A stretch of DNA of 5,217 bases from Rubrivivax sp. (GTDB lineage Bacteria > Pseudomonadota > Gammaproteobacteria > Burkholderiales > Burkholderiaceae_C), in assembly GCA_027484885.1 (NCBI GenBank), contig JAIXSD010000152.1:1-5217 (forward strand), given 5' to 3'. How positions within the stretch are numbered: the first letter of the stretch is position 1; the number at the start of each line of letters is the position of its first letter. A program made the position numbers and the translations under genes. Positions 1-4,795 of the stretch are shown here, one piece after another. The notes below the pieces were generated by a model. That model did not search any database and had not been told where the DNA came from. It was given only the letters and a program-made list of their open reading frames with translations.

Positions 1-894
1 GCCGTGTTCGGCGGCCTGATCAACGACGTCGTGCCGCCCACCCTGGTGGGCCGCTTCTACGGCCTGTTCCGCGCCACCAGCCTGCTGGCCGGCATGGCGT
101 TTACCTTCCACCTGATGGGCCGCGCCGAGCAGCACTTTGCGGCCATCTTCATCGGCATCGCCCTGATCTACGGCCTGGGTTTTGCGCTGATGTGCTGGCG
201 TGTGCGCGAGGGCGAGTACCCGCCGGTTGAAGAGGCTCCGGCCTCGCACGATGGCCCCGCCGGCGGCGGCGCCCTGGGCCGCTATCTGCGCGAGTGCTTC
301 ACGCAGCCTTATTACCTGTGGCTGTTCCTGGCCATGACCCTGGGCCTGGTGGCCGGCAACCCGGTCAACAGCTTCGGCGTGTTCTATGCCAAGCATGTGG
401 GCCTGGGCCTGGACGCTTATGGCAAGTACCTGGCCCTGACCTACGCCATCTCCCTGCTGCTGGCCCTGCCCGTGGGCTGGCTGGCCGACCGCTGGCACCC
501 GCTGCGCGTGGGTCTGGCCGCCATCACCGCCTACGGCCTGGCCATGCTGGCCGCCGGCAGCCTGATGCGCGAGGGCGGCCAGTTCGCCCTGGCCTTTGTC
601 TTGCACGGTGTGCTCTCCGGCATTTATCTCACCGGCACCGCCGCCCTGGGCCAGTACCTGTTCCCACGCACCCGTTTTGCCCAGTTCCAGTCCGCCATGA
701 GCCTGATGGCCGCCCTGGGCTATATGGTCGTGCCCCCGCTCATGGGCGCCTGGCTCGACGCCACTGGCAACGAGTATCGCCACACCTTCATCGCCAGCGG
801 CGCGCTGGCCTTGGCCGCCGCACTGGCCTTTGGGATGGTGCATCGCCATTTCCAGCGGCTCGGCGGGGCGGGGGGGTATCGGGCGCCGGAGTGA
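1..894 (+). CDS. MFS permease, 3' part (N-terminus outside window)
   Basis: This is the C-terminal 297 residues of an inner-membrane Major Facilitator Superfamily transporter. The frame is open from the first base and ends at TGA 892-894. About eight hydrophobic segments are visible, roughly TM5 to TM12 of the usual twelve. A hydrophilic loop (residues about 70-95, with EGEYPP and PASHDGPAGGG) separates the two halves. The segment GWLADRWHPLR (about 159-169) fits the MFS motif-A pattern G-x-x-x-D-R-x-x-R between TM8 and TM9. Asn and Pro in GNPVNSFGVFY (TM7) could line a polar substrate path. The substrate cannot be read from the sequence. An inositol or sugar substrate is inferred only from the iolB-like gene downstream on the same strand. 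The tail (GGAGGYRAPE) is encoded through a G7 tract at 870-876 and is probably not conserved. Family call is firm; substrate is open. Confidence 0.9.
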   Translation, partial: AVFGGLINDVVPPTLVGRFYGLFRATSLLAGMAFTFHLMGRAEQHFAAIFIGIALIYGLGFALMCWRVREGEYPPVEEAPASHDGPAGGGALGRYLRECFTQPYYLWLFLAMTLGLVAGNPVNSFGVFYAKHVGLGLDAYGKYLALTYAISLLLALPVGWLADRWHPLRVGLAAITAYGLAMLAAGSLMREGGQFALAFVLHGVLSGIYLTGTAALGQYLFPRTRFAQFQSAMSLMAALGYMVVPPLMGAWLDATGNEYRHTFIASGALALAAALAFGMVHRHFQRLGGAGGYRAPE

Positions 895-952
895 GGGGGA
901 GCGGGGGCCTTCGATGCTTGCACCAGCCAGCATGCTCAGGCCCGGCAAGCTC
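895..952. other. Convergent intergenic gap with small inverted repeats
   Basis: These 58 bases lie between the stops of the permease (+) and the last lipoprotein gene (-). GCTTGC at 916-921 and GCAAGC at 945-950 can pair. Inside that pair sits the 8-bp palindrome AGCATGCT (929-936). Neither strand has a T-tract after the structure, so it is at best a weak bidirectional terminator. The G-rich 9-mer AGCGGGGGC at 900-908 recurs inverted at 4742-4750, just before iolB. Confidence 0.35.
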
Positions 953-1573
953 TCAGCGGTCGTCTTCCCAAATGGGCGAGAGCTTGATCTCTTGGCCTTT
1001 CAGGTCGATAGGGCTTTCGCTGGGCAAGCTAACGAGCTTGTCTTTTGCGAGCGCAAGCAGCAAGTCGCGGGTGAAGATCTCAGCGGGTGCATTGATCTTC
1101 TTGTCGATGATGTTGTATGTGATCGTTGTCTTCCACACGGCACGACGGATCTTCCGGTCGAACAGTCGGACTTCAAACAAGACGGACCGTTCTACATGGT
1201 TCCGGACGATGAATTTGTCCGTGTCGATCATCAGCAAGTAACGATCTGGGTTGCCGCGTTCCGACATGTTCGTCAACACACTGCGGTAGTCCCATTCAAG
1301 GGGCTGACGGTACTCCTGGACGGCCATGCCGTTCTTGGTCAGCAGGGCAGGGATCAGGCGGTTCAAGGCCGCTTCCCGTTCGCCCATGAAGGGACGAAAG
1401 CCCATGGGGCTGCCTGCTTGCTGAAAAGAACCAATCAGGACCAAGACATCAATCTCAGTGATGGGTGCTCGCACCGGGTGGATCATTTCCGTCTTTGGAA
1501 CCACCGAACACGCCGACAGCGAGGCCAGCGCAGTCACCAGAAGCAGACGTCGGAGCTTGGCAGTTGAGTTCAT
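953..1573 (-). CDS. Predicted outer-membrane lipoprotein, unknown family
   Basis: A 206-residue protein with a type II signal peptide: basic n-region (KLRR), hydrophobic core (LLLVTALASL) and lipobox LSAC with the lipidated Cys at residue 22. Ser follows the Cys instead of Asp, so the Lol system should send it to the outer membrane. Two in-frame ATGs exist, at 1579 and 1573. The second is chosen because GAGGG (overlapping the upstream TGA) lies about 7 nt before it, but only 1 nt before the first. The mature part is mixed alpha/beta and soluble. It includes ITEIDVLVLIGSF near the start, a charged GEREAALNRLIPALL helix and a VLFEVRLFDRKIRRAVWKT strand pair, and ends in DDR. It is the second gene of a pair, 10 bp after the upstream lipoprotein. 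I do not recognise a named family. Placement in the envelope is well supported; function is unknown. Confidence 0.82.
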   Translation of the reverse strand: MNSTAKLRRLLLVTALASLSACSVVPKTEMIHPVRAPITEIDVLVLIGSFQQAGSPMGFRPFMGEREAALNRLIPALLTKNGMAVQEYRQPLEWDYRSVLTNMSERGNPDRYLLMIDTDKFIVRNHVERSVLFEVRLFDRKIRRAVWKTTITYNIIDKKINAPAEIFTRDLLLALAKDKLVSLPSESPIDLKGQEIKLSPIWEDDR

Positions 1574-1583
1574 GGTCATGCCC

Positions 1584-2117
1584 TCAACGGATCAGCTCGG
1601 CGAACTCGGGCGCAGAAATGGCCTTGCCCACCAGCGACTGGGTGGCGCGCACGAACTCGGTGGCGGCAAAGTGGCAAGCGGTCTGGGCATCCCACGGGGC
1701 GTTGAAACTGGTCTTGCTTGACACTGTCATGGAGCGGCTGTTCGACGACTTCAGCGTCAGGGTCAGGGTCCATGAGCCCGACATCGAGGCCAACTCCAGT
1801 ACGTCCAAGTTGCCGGTCAGTGTGACGGGGGCACTGGTCGAATACAGGCCGGCGTCGCTGAGTTCGCGAACGAAAGCGATGCGCACGTACTCAGAAAAAG
1901 TCTGGCCCTTCGGTGGCGCAACGGCTTGGGCTCTGCAGCCGGCTTCTTTGTCAGGGGCGCTGGAGGTGAACCCACCGACGTTGAGGTGTTGCCCTTTCAA
2001 ATCTCGCAACACGAAGAAGTTGTCACGGTTCGGGGCGTAGTGCGGGGTAGGGTGGGTGATGCCGCAGCCCGTGAGCAATGCTGCCAGCACGATGGCGGCA
2101 TGAGACCTGTAATTCAT
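1584..2117 (-). CDS. Predicted outer-membrane lipoprotein with two periplasmic cysteines
   Basis: A 177-residue protein starting at ATG 2117, with an AGGG Shine-Dalgarno core (complement of 2122-2125) 4 nt upstream. The signal peptide runs to lipobox LTGC, with the lipidated Cys at residue 18. Gly at +2 predicts outer-membrane sorting. The mature protein has Cys61 and Cys148, which could form a disulphide. Its second half reads as a helix (FSEYVRIAFVRELSDAGLY, 74-92), then strands (PVTLTGNLDVLEL and SWTLTLTLKSSN), then a long helix. This layout recalls small lipoproteins such as YajG or LptE, but I see no diagnostic motif and do not assign it to either. It ends 10 bp before the favoured start of the next lipoprotein gene. 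The two are likely co-transcribed, possibly encoding partners at the outer membrane. Confidence 0.82.
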   Translation of the reverse strand: MNYRSHAAIVLAALLTGCGITHPTPHYAPNRDNFFVLRDLKGQHLNVGGFTSSAPDKEAGCRAQAVAPPKGQTFSEYVRIAFVRELSDAGLYSTSAPVTLTGNLDVLELASMSGSWTLTLTLKSSNSRSMTVSSKTSFNAPWDAQTACHFAATEFVRATQSLVGKAISAPEFAELIR

Positions 2118-2345
2118 GAATCCCTCTCTGAAACTCGTGTACCGGATGCCGCTGCACAGTTGGCCGTGGTCATCCGCTGTTGTTGTAGTTGTTCGCGTCG
2201 CTTGAATGAAGCTCGGCGTTTTCGCGCGGCGGCAGTGTAGTGCAGCGGCGCTGCATCAGCTCCGGGGCGCCCAAGCCTCTCGAACGAAGGTGGCGGTTCG
2301 AACGCCACGGAGTCCCTCAGGCCTAGAGCGCCTGGCTCAAGGTTC
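2118..2345. other. Intergenic spacer with two perfect small stem-loops
   Basis: These 228 bases separate the secreted-protein gene from the lipoprotein pair, all on the - strand. No convincing gene is present. Two perfect inverted repeats are visible: GTGGCG/CGCCAC at 2290-2295/2303-2308 around a 7-nt loop, and TGCAGC/GCTGCA at 2241-2246/2250-2255 around 3 nt. The first lies about 40 nt past the stop at 2346 and could help end that transcript, but neither stem is followed by a T-tract on the - strand. A promoter for the lipoprotein pair is expected here, but I could not find a clear -35/-10 match. Confidence 0.4.
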
Positions 2346-2981
2346 TTAGGCGGGGCCCACGAGCATGCGCAGGTATCTGCTGAAGTTCTCGACTGAGAAC
2401 TCCACCGTCCCCAGCAACTCACCCTCAAAAATGAAGCCCTCGTGCCAGAACGCGATCGGCAGCTTGAGGGGGACGGGGTAAAGGTGTGCGTCCAGCGTAA
2501 CGGCTGGCTCCTTGGGCGCATGGCGCTGCCGGCTCGGCAGGATCTCAAGTGTTCCCATGCCTTCGCCCGTTTCGATGAAGCGTGGGAGAAGCTTCTTGCA
2601 TTCCTCGCTGGATGGGATCGGGCTTGTCATCGGAACTCGGGCTTCGGGCACGGGAGCTTTCTGCTGAGCCAGCACTGCCGAATCTTTCAGAAAAACAAAG
2701 TACTGCGCGCCGACTGCGCGCCCGGCGAAGAAGCCGAACTCAAGGCGGCTGCCGGTGGCGACACCTTTGATGCCATCGAGGATTCGCGCCGTGTAGCGAG
2801 TCCCGCAGCTGGCCCCAGATGGCACCCTGACGGGCTCGGCCGTTTCAATCTCGAGCTGGGCGATGACCGCGCTGTGCCGCGCGGCCTGCGGGAAGTCGAA
2901 GCGGAGGCTGAGGGCCTGGGCGCCTGGGGCCCAAACCAGTGCCAGCGTCGCGGCCCACAAGTGCTTTTTGTTGAACCTCAC
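2346..2981 (-). CDS. Secreted protein with netrin/TIMP-like motif, function unknown
   Basis: A 211-residue protein from GTG 2981. The start is chosen because it places a standard Sec signal peptide at the N-terminus: RFNKKH, then LWAATLALVW, then AQA with predicted cleavage after residue 23. An upstream in-frame GTG at 3056 would bury this signal behind 25 polar residues and would make the palindrome at 3021-3035 coding. Neither start has a good Shine-Dalgarno, so the choice is inferred. The mature part has Cys59 and Cys128. The stretch around CGTRYTARILDGIKG (59-73), followed by LEFGFF and VGAQYFVFL, matches my memory of the C..Y.A.V...KG....G..YLVFL pattern of bacterial netrin/TIMP-like (OB-fold) domains; this is a suggestion only. 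The C-terminus (GTVEFSVENFSRYLRMLVGPA region) is charged and ordered. It likely acts in the periplasm or outside the cell. Confidence 0.75.
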   Translation of the reverse strand: MRFNKKHLWAATLALVWAPGAQALSLRFDFPQAARHSAVIAQLEIETAEPVRVPSGASCGTRYTARILDGIKGVATGSRLEFGFFAGRAVGAQYFVFLKDSAVLAQQKAPVPEARVPMTSPIPSSEECKKLLPRFIETGEGMGTLEILPSRQRHAPKEPAVTLDAHLYPVPLKLPIAFWHEGFIFEGELLGTVEFSVENFSRYLRMLVGPA

Positions 2982-3020
2982 GGATCTGTTTCTATTGCTT
3001 TTTTTTGGCGATAGCGTCGA

Positions 3021-3035
3021 CCAGAAAATTTCTGG
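3021..3035. promoter_or_regulatory. 15-bp palindrome upstream of secreted-protein gene, possible operator
   Basis: CCAGAAAATTTCTGG is a perfect inverted repeat with 7-bp arms around one central base. It ends 40 bp upstream of the favoured GTG start at 2981. That is the usual position of a promoter or operator for this - strand gene. The cognate regulator is unknown; the XRE protein encoded upstream is a candidate by proximity only. Confidence 0.4.
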
Positions 3036-3081
3036 CAGCCTGGAAACAGGGTGCACTAGACGTATGGCATCAAGAATTGGC

Positions 3082-3119
3082 GGTCACGAGGCTCAGGGCG
3101 GCGTAGGCGCCTCGTGATC
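3082..3119 (-). terminator. Stem-loop overlapping the regulator stop codon
   Basis: TCACGAGGC (3084-3092) pairs perfectly with GCCTCGTGA (3109-3117), with a G-T wobble and one more G-C outside, around a 16-nt loop. On the - strand it spans the last codons and the TGA (3095-3093) of the XRE gene. No U-tract follows, so it is not a canonical intrinsic terminator. It may instead protect the mRNA 3' end or help Rho-dependent ending. Confidence 0.45.
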
Positions 3120-3449
3120 TGGGCCTGATTGCAAACTGATTGCTGTCCTAATGGTCAATTGCTCAAGTCTCTTGAGGTCCGCTCTGAACTTCTCTTTTAG
3201 AGAAACCGTCTCAATAGCTTGTTTTGGCAATTCATTCATCAACGAAACCAAGTGATCGACTCGAATGCCGAGAGCTAAACAAATTGCGTAGGCGTGCGCA
3301 AAGCTGAGGGTTTGCTTGCCACTCTCAATCTTGCTCAGCGCAGTGGACGAAATTCCACTGGCCTCTGCAAGCTGCTTTGCAGACCAGCCAGATGCTAGCC
3401 TAGCTGTTCTAACGGCCAAGCCAATCTGAATGTCTGAAAGGTTTTTCAT
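3093..3449 (-). CDS. XRE-family HTH transcriptional regulator
   Basis: A 118-residue DNA-binding protein. The Cro/C1-type helix-turn-helix occupies about residues 7-68. Helix 2 is SAKQLAEASG, the turn is IS, and recognition helix 3 is STALSKIESGKQ, followed by LSFAHAYAICLALGIRVDHLV. These are the hallmark positions of the HTH_3 family. The C-terminal 45 residues (KEKFRADLKRLEQL then a polar PDHEAPTPP tail) are helical and may serve dimerisation or a partner. ATG 3449 has an AGGA core (complement of 3456-3459) 6 nt upstream. The gene has lower GC than its surroundings (3181-3240 has 23 G/C of 60), which suggests foreign origin. It lies 47 bp downstream of the 69-residue orphan, on the same strand, with a strong hairpin in the gap. 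Autoregulation of that pair is typical for such regulators but is inferred here. Confidence 0.92.
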   Translation of the reverse strand: MKNLSDIQIGLAVRTARLASGWSAKQLAEASGISSTALSKIESGKQTLSFAHAYAICLALGIRVDHLVSLMNELPKQAIETVSLKEKFRADLKRLEQLTIRTAISLQSGPDHEAPTPP

Positions 3450-3461
3450 TGAAATTCCTAA

Positions 3462-3491
3462 AAGAGGTGGCGAAATAATCCGCCACCTCTT
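3462..3491 (-). promoter_or_regulatory. 11-bp perfect stem-loop between orphan and regulator genes
   Basis: Bases 3462-3472 pair without mismatch with 3481-3491 (GAGGTGGCG core) around the 8-nt loop 3473-3480. Read on the - strand, it begins 5 nt after the orphan's TAG. It is followed by TTTT running straight into the regulator's AGGA ribosome site, 2 nt beyond the stem. It could be a leaky terminator/attenuator that lowers regulator expression, a translation-modulating hairpin, or a dyad operator for the regulator. The short T-run makes full termination unlikely. Confidence 0.6.
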
Positions 3492-3496
3492 AATTA

Positions 3497-3706
3497 CTAC
3501 GACAGATGCTCAAGCAATGCACGCATCTTATCGGCCAGCCAGAGAATTTTAAAACCAGCATCGGCGAGGTCTTTGCTGTCAATTTTCTTGCGGCTACGTT
3601 TGAGCTTCCTAATAATCCTCTGAATATCTGCATCAGGACATTTCGAATACCTTTCGATCAACGAGTCGATTTCGGACAGAAGTTGTTGAACTTCTTCGGT
3701 TGCCAT
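3497..3706 (-). CDS. Small charged helical orphan protein next to XRE regulator
   Basis: A 69-residue protein starting at ATG 3706, preceded by a very good Shine-Dalgarno (AAGGAG, complement of 3714-3719) at 7-nt spacing. It ends at TAG 3499-3497. There is no signal peptide or membrane segment. It reads as three helices: acidic EEVQQLLSEIDSLIERY (4-20), strongly basic IQRIIRKLKRSRKK (28-41), and an amphipathic DAGFKILWLADKMRALLEHL (49-68). One Cys (about residue 23) precedes the PDAD turn. I do not recognise the family. It is first in a probable two-gene unit with the XRE regulator. Small protein plus XRE regulator resembles toxin-antitoxin or phage-derived modules in layout, but no toxin motif is visible, so no such function is assigned. 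The gene has low GC compared with the flanks. Confidence 0.78.
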   Translation of the reverse strand: MATEEVQQLLSEIDSLIERYSKCPDADIQRIIRKLKRSRKKIDSKDLADAGFKILWLADKMRALLEHLS

Positions 3707-3733
3707 GGATTCTCTCCTTCTCTAATGGCGATG

Positions 3734-3744
3734 GGGGTATCCCC
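3734..3744. repeat. GGGG-TAT-CCCC dyad in the orphan gene's leader
   Basis: GGGG (3734-3737) and CCCC (3741-3744) flank TAT, 28 bp upstream of the orphan's ATG at 3706. It lies between the proposed promoter and the ribosome site. It could be a small operator or an RNA hairpin with a tight loop. It stands out in an otherwise AT-rich leader. Confidence 0.3.
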
Positions 3745-3792
3745 AGAAATAGAAGCAGTTTGTTCATGATGTTTACCCTATTTAAAAAAAGA

Positions 3793-3821
3793 ATGTTAAT
3801 GTTTATCAAATATATCATCAA
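3793..3821 (-). promoter_or_regulatory. Candidate sigma-70 promoter for orphan/XRE unit, overlapping dyad
   Basis: On the - strand, TTGATG (complement of 3816-3821; 4 of 6 to TTGACA) is separated by exactly 17 bp from TAACAT (complement of 3793-3798; 4 of 6 to TATAAT). It lies in the most AT-rich part of the window and would start RNA about 80 nt before the orphan's ATG. The dyad ATCAT-CA-ATGAT (3814-3825) covers the -35, a natural place for a repressor. Alternative pairings with TTGATA nearby are possible, so exact boxes are uncertain. Confidence 0.45.
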
Positions 3822-3840
3822 TGATTTGTCATAATATTTA

Positions 3841-4210
3841 TTCGAAGGCGTTAACTTTTAATCCATTCAGAAGACCTCCTTTCTCTACCTGATGCCTGGT
3901 CTCATTACGCTGCGATTGCGGCAGCGAACACTCAACGTAGCAACTCGCCTTTGCAAGGTTGCGTATGGCAACTTTAGCAGGGACTTTCGATTTTGGCAAC
4001 TTTCTCATTTGGAAATTTGCTAGCCATGAGGGTCACTTACCCATTGGCTGCCCTCGTCAAGTCGCAAACACACGCCTCTCCACCGCAAGAAAACACTAGT
4101 CTCCTCCTCACTCAAGACTTGGTTCACCACCAGTTGAATTCACCGCGCACTTGATTCTCAAGGCATGTTTGCGCCGCGAAGTGCCAGTCACCCAACAGGA
4201 TCAACGTTGC
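3841..4210. other. Non-coding stretch, no gene seen
   Basis: I find no credible ORF, RNA gene or transposase remnant on either strand. What can be seen is a 6-bp perfect stem (CGCTGC 3908-3913 with GCAGCG 3921-3926, 7-nt loop) and the 28-bp-period GCAACT array annotated separately. After about 4020 the sequence shows no codon pattern and no further clear repeat. It may be decayed DNA or a regulatory region. Confidence 0.5.
3940..4003. repeat. Three GCAACT elements at exact 28-bp period (iteron- or operator-like)
   Basis: GCAACT begins at 3940, 3968 and 3996, so both intervals are exactly 28 bp. The last two copies share the longer TGGCAACTTT (3966-3975 and 3994-4003). The DNA between copies is unrelated. 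An inverted half, GTTGC (3958-3962), forms a hairpin-sized dyad with the middle copy (GCAAC 3968-3972) across GTATG. The spacing suggests repeated binding of one protein along the DNA. The element is too short for a CRISPR repeat. Confidence 0.45.
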
Positions 4211-4352
4211 GGCGTGAGCCGCCCAAAGAAACCCTCTGCGCCGCGCCGAGCTCAATCATCGCGGGCAGTGCTGCCCGCATAGGTTCCGTGGCTGCACAAC
4301 CGGGTCCCCCGGGGCCACGGTCTTGGCACTCCAACCTCATATGGCTCACGCC
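4211..4352. ncRNA. Nested inverted repeats, candidate structured RNA
   Basis: Three perfect helices nest without conflict. The outer one is GGCGTGAGCC (4211-4220) with GGCTCACGCC (4343-4352), 10 bp. Inside it lies GCGGGCAG (4261-4268) with CTGCCCGC (4271-4278); as RNA this is a 6-bp stem with a 6-nt loop. Next to that is CCGTGGC (4286-4292) with GCCACGG (4314-4320), itself holding CCGGG/CCCGG (4300-4304/4308-4312). This would fold as a closed multibranch of about 142 nt. I do not recognise it as tRNA, 6S, SRP, RNase P or a known riboswitch. The strand is undetermined, since the helices work on both. It could also be palindromic DNA without an RNA role. Confidence 0.35.
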
Positions 4353-4750
4353 ACGGGCGCTACGAACTCTTCGGTTTTCTGCGGGATCGGCGCGAGCTTG
4401 CATTCAAGCCTGATGGCTCTTCCAACACCTTCTCTGCTTGGCCCGCGTCGTCCTTTCCCTCGTCTCTTCTCATCAGTCAGTCGAAGGTGCGCGCCACGTC
4501 GACTTCGGCCCCAGAGCGGACGAGTGTGAGGTTATTGATATCAAGACCCCATCTACTCCGCGACGACTTTCGTGGCCGGCCCTCGAGCGAATGCTCGCGG
4601 CACGAAACTGCCTCGCAAGCGTCAAGTGCAAAAGGCCGCCAGCGCCGTATCGCAGCAGCACGCGTTATCACAGTTCCGTCGACCTCGTGCGCAAGGTCGC
4701 ACCCCCAACCCCATCCTGACCCCACCTCAGGGCTTGCCCTAGCCCCCGCT
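4353..4750. other. Non-coding stretch before iolB, no gene seen
   Basis: Several short open frames occur on both strands, but none has a plausible ribosome site, a protein-like composition or a recognisable motif. A small hairpin, GTGCG/CGCAC (4687-4691/4698-4702), and the near-palindrome AGGGC-TT-GCCCT (4729-4740) lie near the end, without T-tracts. The stretch may be a decayed gene or spacer. Confidence 0.45.
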
Positions 4751-4752
4751 TG

Positions 4753-4786
4753 TGTTTAACATGTTATCGTTATCACACATTAAACA
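4753..4786 (+). promoter_or_regulatory. Dyad and tandem GTTATC upstream of iolB, candidate control site
   Basis: TGTTTAA (4753-4759) and TTAAACA (4780-4786) are perfect inverted arms. Between them lie two head-to-tail GTTATC copies (4763-4768, 4769-4774). This AT-rich block ends 9 bp before the iolB start and contrasts with GC-rich DNA on both sides. It fits an operator/promoter of a catabolic gene. A TTAACA (4756-4761; 5 of 6 to TTGACA) could be a -35, but no good -10 follows. The regulator is unknown. Confidence 0.45.
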
Positions 4787-4795
4787 TAAACACAC

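Noticed and set aside
870..876. G7 tract near the permease stop as a phase-variable switch
   Set aside because: The tract is short and only changes a poorly conserved C-terminal tail, so switching would have little effect.
294..1567. Long + strand frames crossing the permease end and the lipoprotein gene
   Set aside because: They are shadows of the permease and of the - strand lipoprotein. They begin inside other genes and show no protein-like pattern.
2290..2308. GGTTCGAAC-containing hairpin resembling a tRNA T-arm
   Set aside because: The paired bases put the loop in the wrong register and no acceptor, anticodon or D-arm can be built around it.
3093..3706. Firm toxin-antitoxin annotation
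   Set aside because: Only the gene layout supports it. The small protein has no recognised toxin motif, so it is kept as a hypothesis.
3633..3766. 44-codon frame from ATG 3766 (begins MNKLLLFLG) with an AGGG upstream, overlapping the orphan gene out of frame
   Set aside because: It runs through the strong ribosome site and start of the 69-residue gene, turns into low-quality sequence, and lacks any motif. A short leader peptide role is possible but unsupported.
3940..4023. CRISPR array at 28-bp period
   Set aside because: Only 6-10 bp are shared per unit and the rest differs. CRISPR repeats are longer and the full repeat is conserved.
4165..4725. Several open frames of 60-93 codons on both strands
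   Set aside because: They overlap each other, lack ribosome sites, have Arg/Ser/Pro-rich compositions typical of non-coding GC-rich DNA, and match nothing I know.
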